Positions 59,401 through 64,000 of a DNA stretch of 64,000 nucleotides are shown one piece after another. Each line of letters begins with the position of its first letter. Position 1 is the first letter of the stretch. This DNA comes from Antedon mediterranea (lineage: Eukaryota; Echinodermata; Crinoidea; Comatulida; Antedonidae), in the NCBI RefSeq assembly GCF_964355755.1, contig NC_092671.1, forward strand, positions 17,455,501 through 17,519,500. Reading direction: 5' to 3'. Below the pieces are notes generated by a model. It had not been told where the DNA came from, did not search any database, and saw nothing but the letters and a program-made list of their open reading frames with translations. The position numbers were made by a program, and so were the translations under genes.

Positions 59401-61983
59401 TGTTGCCAATTAGTGTTGTTACATGTTGATCCCACATTTTCAGATGTTGCTACTGTTTTGTGACTCCGTGAGCAGTTAAAAATAGCATAAATATTATAAA
59501 TTATAAACCAAGTTATAATGTGAATAATCTAGTGTACAGTGTTGTAGACTGGTCCAGACTTTCTTATTTTGATAATTTTTTTTTCCCTTCAGAAATCATG
59601 ACAATATTGCTTTGATTGCATCGTGTGAGTTTTTCCGCCAGATAATTCCAATCGCTTCAGCTGTTTTAAAGAAGGTACATTTTATAAGTATTTATGTACA
59701 TTTTCATTTTCAAATTTAGTGTAACTTAATTTAGGAGTAACAGCGGTATTAATAGTAAAAAAGTTGTTCCCTAAATAAAGGGTTCTACTGTAGTATTATA
59801 CAGATATTGACTGCTTAGAGGTTAAATATAACATTTGACATCCCTGAGGGAATGATATTTTGTTCGAGGGAATATATATTTCCCGAGAACATAATATCAT
59901 TCCCGAGTGTATGTCAAATCTTATATTTTAACAATATAAAAGGCGATATCTGTTAGCCAACAAGTTAAAATAAGGTGAATGCAACGCCTAACTAGGTAGG
60001 CTTATTACATAAAGGAGGCCTAGCTACCGACCCAGTAGATATTCTACTTGTTGTTGGGTATATGATATAACAGATATCGCCTTTTATATCGGTAAAATAT
60101 AAGATTTGACATCCCCTTGGGGAATTATATTTTGCTCTCTGGAATATATTCCCCTCTCAGCACTTGGCGCTTAGGGAAATATATTCCCTCGAGCAAATAT
60201 CATTCCCTCGGGGATGTCAAATGTTATATTTCACCTCTAAGCAGGCAATATCTGTATAATATTGTATTTTATATTGTATAGTTAGTATGTCTCTTTATAT
60301 ATTTTATTTTATTATATTTTATTTTATTCAGTTGTCGACCAACAGCGATGAAATCGCCACTAACAGGTTGAATCTAAACATAATAAATAAAATGTATTCA
60401 TAAAAACAACACAAACATAAACAAAGATAACAACATTAAAGAGATTTAATTGTACCATTGTAGGTCTAATCAATGATGACAGTGATGAGTCTAATTATCG
60501 CAACCAAGTTAAACGAGTTGTAGACTGGTGTAACGAAAACAATCTGTTCTTGAATGTATCTAAGACTAAAGAAATGGTTGTTGATTTCCGTAAATCACTT
60601 AATGTCAAATATCCAATATTTATTAATGGTATATCAGTTGAGTTTGTAGAAGAATTTAAATTCTTGGGTATTTATATTTCAAATGATCTGAAGTGGCATA
60701 TTAACACACGTAACATTATTAGAAAGGCCCAAAGAAGAATCTACTTCCTACGTAGACTTAAATCATTTGGTATAAACTCTGTAATAATGTCGTCCTTCTA
60801 TAGGTCAGTTATAGAGAGTGTAATAACGTATTCTTTAACGGTATGGTTCGGTAGCGCTACCGAAAATGAAAAGCGTGACCTAAATAGAATAGTCAAGACC
60901 GCATCGCGTATAATTGGATCTACACAACTGCCTTTGGAGAACATATTTTCGGATCGTCTTCTGAAAAAGGCAGTGGCTATCAAAGATGATCATTTTCATC
61001 CGGCCTCTAGTATGTTCCAGTTGATGCGCAGCGGTCGGCGATTTCGTTCTATTAAGGCCAATAAGGCACGATTTACAAATAGTTTCTTTCCAGGATCTAT
61101 TAGAGCCTTAAATATGATGTAGACTTTTTTTTGTAATGTTCTTGTTTTTTGAGTTCGTGTTGTGTCCGTTGGATATTGTGCTCCGCCAACAGAGCAAACA
61201 GAATTTCTATGTTTTTCCTAAAACAAATGATAATAAATGATACTTGACTTGACTTAACAATTTTACCCTTAAATACATTTAAACTATCATAAAATAAATC
61301 AATATCCAAACAAGTAACAAGTAACCTATTAAATGTGTTAGGTAACCGCTGAAAGATACCTCGTTTTGTGCATTCAACACGACCACAAGGAACGTGAAGC
61401 AAACACTTGCTGCGAGTACGAGTTGGAATATTCAACTTAAACAAAGCAACAAGAGGACAATCATAAACGGAATTGAATGAGTTGTATAAAAATACCATAT
61501 CAAAAACAACTCTACGATTTTACGATTTTGTCAAAGGCCCCTGGATTTATTTTAAAGAAAGCCCCTGGATATTAGTTGGGTTCTGCTGAAAGGCAAAAAT
61601 GAATAGTCTTTTTTATTCTTGATAATTGAATTATGTTGGTAAAGATTTTCTGATTGTTTATGTCTTGAATATTATAACAGATACCTGAATTTGACTGTGA
61701 TACATCTAAAGAAAAGTACATGGATTTAGTTAAGCATACATTACATCTAGGCGAATGTATGATCACTTTCACACATGGAGGAAATCTCTTCCTTTTTTAT
61801 TCTTGATAATTAAATTATGTTGGTAATGATTTTCTGATTGCTTATGTCTTGAATATTATAACAGATACCTGAATTTGACTGTGATACATCTAAAGAAAAG
61901 TACATGGATTTAGTTAAGCATACATTACATCTAGGCGAATGCATGTATGATCCTTTTCACACATGGAGGAAATCTCTTGTAGG
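44422..61983 (+). CDS. NBEAL1: Neurobeachin-like protein (NBEAL1/2), N-terminal exons, partial
   Basis: Exons 44422-44478, 48755-48846, 58671-58832, 59593-59674 and 61865-61983 join in phase to about 170 residues; the gene continues beyond the window. 'EQFYQLWLLFKQK', 'QDVEYFKSYLKHLLQHFD', 'TLPSNLLQVIRDKLEQ', 'VLIVLCRNHDNI' and 'LGECMYDPFHTWRKSLVG' match the extreme N terminus of vertebrate NBEAL1 and NBEAL2 in order. The BEACH and WD40 domains would lie downstream. NBEAL proteins act in vesicle and granule biogenesis. The ATG at 44422 starts the conserved segment. Intron 2 (9.8 kb) holds a DIRS element; a broken copy of exon 5 lies at 61681-61790. NBEAL1 versus NBEAL2 cannot be decided. Confidence 0.85.
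44714..45086. mobile_element. MITE-like element with internal 16-bp minisatellite
   Basis: The left end 'cagtcaagtcaccccatcgc' and the right end 'caatgggatgacttgactag' are imperfect inverted repeats. Inside, five to six copies of 'actttgtattagggcc' run at about 44964-45049. Lies in NBEAL intron 1. Confidence 0.65.
45087..47340. other. NBEAL intron 1, central part
   Basis: AT-rich. A LINE-end fragment lies at 46046-46145 (minus), with 'atttatttattcgaccaaaa' and 'gagcacaatggtcaggggca', like 34717-34830. A pair 'gtgtaatggtacaaataat' / 'ttatttttaccattacac' at 45459-45538 may be a small hairpin element. No exon recognised. Confidence 0.4.
47341..47383. mobile_element. DIRS left-terminus fragment
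   Basis: 'cgtgcctagcttacctggat' followed by 'aaaccgacaatagc' closely matches the left terminus of the DIRS element (51344-51376). Nothing else of the element remains. Confidence 0.65.
47534..48002. mobile_element. Harbinger-like MITE with AAT target duplication
   Basis: Ends 'agggaggtttcgcaatctta' and 'taagattgcgaaaccaccct' are inverted repeats extending over about 38 bp through 'cgaatacgataacgaaaacg'. AAT flanks both sides (47531-47533, 48003-48005), a 3-bp duplication. 469 bp, non-coding, in NBEAL intron 1. Confidence 0.8.
48755..48846 (+). CDS. NBEAL1: NBEAL exon 2
   Basis: Acceptor 'tcttattcacag', donor 'gtatgt'. Encodes 'QDVEYFKSYLKHLLQHFDG' and 'SIDLQFKHIQEG', phase 0 in and 2 out. 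Confidence 0.85.
49355..49490 (-). mobile_element. SINE family S2, copy 4 (decayed)
   Basis: 'gtgtacactggacatgtagt', 'tatagtccttacccaagaag' and 'tcattctaccacc' match the S2 body. The tRNA head is lost. Confidence 0.6.
49867..50060. mobile_element. LINE (ATT)n tail followed by a half copy of hairpin element H1
   Basis: An (AAT)n run, then 'atttattcggtcatcaatgt' and 'ctaaagcccaaac', is a minus-strand LINE 3' end. Next, 'cagatattgactgcttagag' to 'ataaaaggcgatatctgtta' (49959-50060) is one arm of the element seen complete at 59799-60256. Confidence 0.6.
50506..50582 (+). repeat. tRNA-like SINE head
   Basis: 'gttccgtggcgcagcggttg' is a good A-box context, with 'cccgagttcaagatcc' about 40 nt later as B box. 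The arms pair poorly. A related minus-strand piece lies at 50905-50992 ('gacttcaacccaggacc', 'aaccaccaagccaca'). Confidence 0.45.
51354..51523 (+). repeat. DIRS left inverted terminal repeat
   Basis: From 'gcttacctggataaaccaac' to 'atcgtcatcatttct'; the exact reverse complement is at 56493-56662, with at most a few mismatches. The outermost 16 bp (51338-51353, 'agtctatatcgtgccta') are unique to this end. Confidence 0.9.
51827..53356 (+). CDS. DIRS gag-like protein
   Basis: 509 aa from ATG 51827 to TGA 53354. The N terminus has a Cys/His cluster, C6-x2-C9, H21, C24, C27, C30, C36-x2-C39, likely a zinc-binding module. The middle is Pro/Ala-rich, then comes a folded-looking region with 'RETLRAASMAGYLLSFL'. 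The C terminus is Pro/Gln-rich and ends basic ('NRGGKGATNRSGRRYYNVKRR' shortened here), as expected for nucleic-acid binding. Position and composition fit the first frame of DIRS elements; the family function is packaging of the RNA. It overlaps the RT frame by a few codons. Confidence 0.82.
   Translation: MPKQDCIKCRGPRSTVKWDRHLECINCRMCTELSPCDVCVRWTPSKFKSLPKPKERTEAAPPSEVGAVDTAGPPVVAPEVSLPDMPAPAAASAVPGVNEFSPGLLQAIVAAVRALPRDEPEVPSQIRPPPHIPYIDVGPQQTSFFDGSSVRQRDYDSDRTMASLSDDDRDSLREQAGPGEEGLQALVMRTVPAVLSFLGVDFTYREPKHTPSSKRFSTFGVRTPFKKVSSCPVTPLDPELVERVELIAKESKIRRPMPYSLSSAFPVPQKQFELYIAAPSVPEAAKERVREDQNLDPSRTNFLKPSESRTEDVLTSVDRAARETLRAASMAGYLLSFLADPEHPPQGDSDVIALLQQIMGLVVDQQATISLSAAAARRVNVLGATDIAPTDFRRFTTSDSFGAQDLFFGSFSQKEDKWAREREARRETRARFPQKRRASNSRSGTAARPPPVPAAPQQMQPPPPPPAQPMQSQASTSRQASHPPRGMRNRGGKGATNRSGRRYYNVKRR
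53346..55379 (+). CDS. DIRS reverse transcriptase / RNase H
   Basis: The frame is open from 53346 (just after an in-frame TGA at 53343) to the stop at 55377-55379. The RT part starts near 'GYRIEFSSPP', with 'WRPILNLKSLNKRY', 'IDLKDAYFHVPI', 'FVALPFGLSTAPR' and the catalytic 'YLDDWLIV' (about 54000). RNase H follows with 'ETDASEVGWGGH', 'INLLELWAV', 'NSDNTTVVAYIN' and 'NIVADALSR', then the DIRS-type segment 'HVDLFATSGNTQLPTF' and 'APYWPRQPWFPLLLGL'. The first ATG (53568) lies inside the conserved start, so the frame is probably entered by frameshifting or reinitiation from gag. Synthesises element cDNA. Confidence 0.93.
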   Translation, partial: SAGDGPGTPVPPSEGGQVGGRLKRFSRVWETLTTDRWVLSTVTHGYRIEFSSPPVSGGARHTRIPSEPEKSQALMTGLEALLQKGAVVHVQKEQLTIPGHESTVFLAQKKSGDWRPILNLKSLNKRYIRPRRFRMETVSSILLGLRRGDWAATIDLKDAYFHVPIAQEHQSWLRFRIHDQVYQFVALPFGLSTAPRVSTRLVRTLAAFFHQHGIRVFMYLDDWLIVAQSRDQLLSSLSFVRLVTEQAGFIINEEKSCLLPSQNPLYLGAQINLVTGRACPSIERVAKARTAVLHLINAQAPTAYDWLRTLGSLASFVALVPFCRLRMRPLHLHLLAAYRPRSDSLHKVVPTNAFIISHLEWWLVEDRLLVGTPIQRSIPDVRVETDASEVGWGGHIPSPDIRVSGLWSPEETRAHINLLELWAVERSLEALLPHLANRHVLVNSDNTTVVAYINRQGGTRSPTLCCHTWTLLMWCIRHNIQLSAAHIAGRLNIVADALSRPLLRPTEWRLLPIIATQIFNHFGRPHVDLFATSGNTQLPTFCSRYRDAHAWAVDALSIPWDNLWAYAFPPISILPLVLTHIQRHQCRVLLIAPYWPRQPWFPLLLGLLYDQPLRLPIRNDLLTQGRARFALPNLISLDLTVWPLSGIVSETQAFQMVRPPSRRNPDGNPLLLSTIAD
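55268..56296 (+). CDS. DIRS tyrosine recombinase
   Basis: 342 aa if started at ATG 55268, overlapping the RT frame by 112 nt. N-terminal core-binding domain: 'STLAVYNSRLKHFFEWCK', 'FLHYLFESGLQVRTVSGY'. Catalytic residues visible: Arg in 'SCKRRGELHAL' (about 163), His286 and Arg289 in 'HQVRGIAASWAL', nucleophile Tyr322 in 'FTSHYLSD'. The R-HxxR-Y set is complete. It integrates the circular cDNA by site-specific recombination, leaving no target duplication. The frame is open a further 1.8 kb upstream, over the RT gene, so the true start is uncertain. Confidence 0.9.
   Translation: MAIVRDRFRDSGIPDGPAALAAKSRRESTLAVYNSRLKHFFEWCKRQKTDPMKVTLGQVCAFLHYLFESGLQVRTVSGYRSALAAVIPNFKDGSTISSSPAISSLLRGMFRERPPTKALIPRWDVNVVLAALMRPPFEPLSRASLYNLTLKTAFLIALASCKRRGELHALSLEPGHIRFERGGARLVFRKDFLAKSQTLNFSPPTVFIPTIAAYSGVEEDRLWCPVRALKFYIKRTESIRVSASHLFISTVAPFRPAARSTLANWVVAAIRAGYDSTNTPPPAHMHQVRGIAASWALFAGVPLPDILQAAWWRSQSTFTSHYLSDTSANQSTVVASILKPRH
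56361..56457 (+). repeat. DIRS internal complementary region
   Basis: 'gcttatgttggtttatccag' to 'ggcacgatatagact' is the complement of the left end; 'acacaaaccaacagtggtgt' to 'gcttacctggataaac' is the complement of the right end. The two meet as in a circle junction. Confidence 0.9.
56493..56662 (+). repeat. DIRS right inverted terminal repeat
   Basis: Reverse complement of 51354-51523. Followed by a right-specific tail 'ggcactcatagactaccaac' ending 'ttggtttgtgt' at 56700. Confidence 0.9.
56701..57145 (+). repeat. Repeat R1, copy split by the DIRS element
   Basis: 'atggtatataaagttggttc', 'aaccctgtttactaattaaa', 'gttgaacagctcgagtacag' and 'atactattttgatagattta' match the reverse complement of 42590-42990. 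Bases about 56842-56990 ('cgattttccccaaatagggg', 'ggaggcttcgcattttccta') are absent from the other copy. The short left part lies just before 51338. Confidence 0.72.
57146..57704. other. NBEAL intron 2, no gene seen
   Basis: No exon or clear repeat ends were recognised. Confidence 0.35.
57705..57741. repeat. Short palindrome
   Basis: 'ctagatggtacgc' and 'gcgtaccatctag' enclose 'gagcgaagcga', a GC-rich hairpin of about 13 bp per arm. Confidence 0.75.
57960..58213 (+). mobile_element. MITE family M3, copy 1
   Basis: Starts 'cctattcaggggacacccta' and ends 'aagtgtccttaataggatt'. Same family as 58884-59055 in the opposite orientation. Confidence 0.6.
58671..58832 (+). CDS. NBEAL1: NBEAL exon 3
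   Basis: Acceptor 'atattttcgcag', donor 'gtataa'. Encodes 'SQLDSIPLSTLPSNLLQVI', 'LEQSQSLLVENLKDD' and 'MVKVLIVLCR', phase 2 in and 2 out. Flanked by inverted M3 copies. Confidence 0.87.
58884..59055 (-). mobile_element. MITE family M3, copy 2 (inverted)
   Basis: Starts 'tcctattaattggacacctt' and ends 'ggtgtccccctgaataggtt', the reverse order of copy 1. Confidence 0.6.
59593..59674 (+). CDS. NBEAL1: NBEAL exon 4
   Basis: Acceptor 'tttcccttcag', donor 'gtacat'. Encodes 'NHDNIALIASCEFFRQIIPI' and 'ASAVLKK', phase 2 in and 0 out. Confidence 0.82.
59799..60256. mobile_element. Hairpin element H1, complete copy
   Basis: The left end 'cagatattgactgcttagag' and the right end 'ctaagcaggcaatatctgta' are inverted. 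Inside, 'aaaaggcgatatctgtta' and 'taacagatatcgcctttt' pair again, as do 'tgtcaaat' / 'atttgaca' blocks. It is a nested fold-back structure of about 458 bp without coding capacity. Confidence 0.7.
60296..60459 (-). mobile_element. CR1/Jockey-like LINE, 3' UTR part (interrupted)
   Basis: 'cagttgtcgaccaacagcga' and 'atcgccactaacaggttgaa' read like the minus-strand LINE tail at 62085-62150 ('gtgaccaaacgtcaccatta'). The coding part resumes at 61257-61500 on the other side of an L2 insertion. Confidence 0.55.
60460..61256 (+). mobile_element. L2-clade LINE, 5'-truncated, with ORF2 C terminus
   Basis: Coding from about 60462 to stop 61120-61122: 'GLINDDSDESNYRNQVKRVV', 'SKTKEMVVDFRKS', 'FKFLGIYISNDLKWHINT', 'KAQRRIYFLRRLKSFGI', 'FYRSVIESVITYSLTVWFGS', 'KTASRIIGS', 'RSIKANKARFTNSFFPGSIR'. 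This matches the C-terminal part of vertebrate and fish L2 ORF2 after the RT active site. It ends in 'gatacttgacttgactt', an L2-like simple tail. The remaining frame is open, so the copy is young although truncated. Confidence 0.85.
61257..61500 (-). pseudogene. CR1/Jockey-like LINE ORF2 C-terminal fragment
   Basis: The minus strand encodes 'LVALFKLNIPTRTRSKCLL', 'HVPCGRVECTKRGIFQRLPN' and 'FNRLL', comparable to 'GRVNITKNGFVNRLPKLYH' in the LINE at 62085-64000. The gene is cut off after this point. Confidence 0.6.
61681..61790 (+). pseudogene. NBEAL1: Broken tandem copy of NBEAL exon 5
   Basis: It repeats the intron end ('tcttgaatattataacag') and exon 5 sequence almost exactly ('IPEFDCDTSKEKYMDLVKH'). 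It lacks four bases (CATG) within 'gcgaatg....tatgatc', which shifts the frame. It ends at 'gaaatctctt' with no splice donor, running straight into the second unit at 61791. If used it would encode 'GECMITFTHGGNLFLFYS' and stop at 61804-61806. Confidence 0.88.
61865..61983 (+). CDS. NBEAL1: NBEAL exon 5 (intact copy)
   Basis: Acceptor 'gaatattataacag', donor 'gtaagt' at 61984. Encodes 'IPEFDCDTSKEKYMDLVKH' and 'TLHLGECMYDPFHTWRKSLV', phase 0 in and 2 out. The C-terminal half is the segment best conserved with NBEAL1/2. Confidence 0.9.
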
Positions 61984-62004
61984 GTAAGTAGAAATTTTAA
62001 ATCT

Positions 62005-62062
62005 GATTTCACACTATCAAACTAGTAATATGGCCAAATATTGTAGTGATATGCCCAAATAT
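62005..62062. mobile_element. MITE family M1, copy 6, truncated by a LINE
   Basis: 'cacactatcaaactagtaat' and 'gtagtgatatgcccaaatat' match the left half of M1. The right half is replaced by the T-rich tail of the LINE at 62085. Confidence 0.65.
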
Positions 62063-62084
62063 TTTTTTTATTTTTTTATTTTTC

Positions 62085-64000
62085 ATTTTCATCATCACCC
62101 TACAGTGACCAAACGTCACCATTAACAGGGTTGAAAGTCGCAAAATATAACATATTATATACAAGCAAAAATCAACAGATAACAAGACAACATTTAAATA
62201 TTACTGACATTAGACAAAACCTTGTGACGGAAACAAGCAAGGGAATCTAAAAATATCAACAGATCCATCAATTTTACATAGTGAGTGGTATAACTTAGGC
62301 AAACGATTAACAAAACCATTTTTAGTAATATTTACCCTCCCTCTTGATATAGAAAATAATTGATTTTGTGGAACAGAAATAGGAAAGTACACTTCAAAAC
62401 TACCATGAAAAATTGAGTTCACAGCTTAAAAAGAAAAATTAAATCAAATAGCTTACGCCTATCCGCTAAATTAATAAGAACGTCTTTGCTAATAGAACCA
62501 AATTTACGCACATAAAATTGACAAAACTTGTTCTGTACACTTTGTAATCTAGAAGACTGGGCAAGAGAAATAGAGTTAAAAATAACACTGCAGAATTCAA
62601 GATTCGACCTAACTAAAGATTTGTATAAAATAACTAATGCCTTTTTATCGTTAATATGTCTGCAATGTCTCCAAAGAAAACCCAAAAGTCTATTGCATTT
62701 AGAGACTATAAAATCAATATGTTTACAGAAGGTTAATGATCTATCTAAAAAAATACCAAGGTCTTTGTGAACAGACACTCTTTCAAGTATAATATTCTTA
62801 ATATAAAAGTCAAAATAGATGGGTTTTTTCTTAAGAGTAAAAGACATTGATTTGCATTTAGAGGCATTGACTGACATATTCCAAGTGAATGAGTCTGTCA
62901 ACCTCTTCTTGTAACAACAACATATCATTTAAAGTTTGTATAGACTTAAATAATTTAATATCGTCAGCAAACATAAGAACATTAGAATGACGAGGAACAA
63001 AGGAAAAATCGTTGATAAACATAATGAAAAAAAGAGGCCCCAAAATAGACCCCTGAGGCACGCCAGATAAAACTGGAAGCCATTCAGACGCATTACCATC
63101 AAAAGTGACTCTGAAACCTGTCCGATAAATAACTTGTAAAAAATAAAATTAAATCGTGATTTAGACCAAATTGTTGAAGTTTGAACAAGAGCAACTTATG
63201 GGAGACCCTGTCAAAGGCTTTAGCCATGTCTGTATATACAACTTTGCATTGTCCTTTTGCATGTGACAACAGAACAGACAAATTTGTTTCACAAGACCTT
63301 CCTGGGTAAAATCCGTGTTGATGGTCACTAATAACTGGAGATATATGTTTAACAATTTGGTCGTGAACAATTTTTTCAAATACTTTAGAAACTGGTCTAT
63401 AATTGCGTACATCAGATTTAGAACCAGCTTTAAAGATAGGGCACACGTTAGCTTGCTTCCATTTTATCGGAAAACGTTTCTCAGAAATGCATCTTTCAAA
63501 TAAAATTTTACAAGGGAAAGAAAGAGGTTTGGCAGCTAAAGACAAAACAATATTACTTAGACCATCATTACCTGAAGCCTTATGAGAATCAATTTCATTA
63601 ATGTGCTTTTCTATAACCTCCTGATTAAACTCAAGTTTAGATAAGCAATCAATGGGATATTCAGGAAGATTAGGAATATCCAAATCGTTGTTAACAGGAC
63701 TAAAAACAGAATAAAAGTAAGTTTGCTTTGTCTTTTACAGTGTAAGCTGACTGATTATTAAAATGTAGTTCCGAAGGGATGTTATTATTATTTTTTCTTG
63801 AGGATTTTATCCAAGACCAAAAACGTTTCGGATTACAACTTAAATTAAAACATAATGAATTAACATAGGTTTGATACTTAAATCTACAAAGTCGTTTAAA
63901 ATTTGACCTAGCAAATCGAAAATTTTCAATATTTAACCTATTTGGATTACGTTTTTTTTCTCTAAAATATGATTCTTTAGATTTCAGAGCAGTGTAGAAC
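62085..64000 (-). mobile_element. CR1/Jockey-like LINE, 3' part, ORF2 with frameshifts
   Basis: Minus strand, continuing past the window edge. Upstream of RT: 'ALKSKESYFREKKRNPNR' (63960s). RT blocks: 'KASGNDGLSNIVLSLAAK', 'WKQANVCPIFKAGSKSD', 'DHQHGFYPGRSCETNLSVL', 'YTDMAKAFDRVSHKLLLFKL' (63099-63683); 'VPQGSILGPLFFIMFINDF' and 'FADDIKLFKS' (62858-63061); thumb and C terminus 62210-62928. The three blocks lie in different frames, so ORF2 is inactive. The 3' end is an AAAAT-type tail. Confidence 0.85.

Overview
This is a nuclear genomic window from an AT-rich, intron-rich animal. Genes have GT..AG introns and resemble vertebrate orthologues closely (GMPPA, SOCS7, a neurobeachin-like protein, cytosolic sulfotransferases). 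Intergenic and intronic DNA is packed with short inverted-repeat transposons, tRNA-derived SINEs, L2/CR1-type LINEs and one DIRS retrotransposon. The mix suggests a marine invertebrate deuterostome, perhaps an echinoderm; that placement is inference only. Exons were assembled by eye from splice sites, reading-frame phase and family similarity.

Layout. 1-3.9 kb: the 3' half of GMPPA (+ strand), which has two alternative last exons of identical length. 4-11.4 kb: intergenic, with several MITEs. 11.5-28.9 kb: SOCS7 (- strand), four coding exons and long introns that hold a Harbinger-like element with a Myb/SANT fragment, a piggyBac-like element with another element nested in it, and minisatellites. 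28.9-37.4 kb: intergenic, with pogo-like and hAT-like MITEs and a locally tandem repeat that carries two tRNA-Thr-like sequences. 37.4-43.8 kb: a tandem sulfotransferase array made of a last-exon relic, a pseudogene with a stop codon and a lost splice donor, and a six-exon gene with an open 294-aa frame. 44.4-62 kb: the first five coding exons of a neurobeachin-like (NBEAL) gene (+ strand), continuing beyond the window.

NBEAL intron 2 contains a 5.36-kb, apparently complete DIRS-type retrotransposon: gag, RT/RNase H and tyrosine recombinase frames, 170-bp inverted terminal repeats and an internal complementary region. It sits inside an older repeat. A second copy of that repeat, in the sulfotransferase gene, shows what the site looked like before insertion. 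NBEAL exon 5 is tandemly duplicated, and the upstream copy is broken. The right edge is a minus-strand LINE with RT motifs that runs out of the window.

The protein-coding genes do not form a pathway: nucleotide-sugar metabolism (GMPPA), cytokine/growth-factor signal attenuation (SOCS7), sulfate conjugation, and BEACH-protein membrane traffic (NBEAL). The most noteworthy observations are the duplicated GMPPA terminal exon, the duplicated NBEAL exon, the altered PAPS-binding loop in the only intact sulfotransferase, and the DIRS element with its paralogous empty site.
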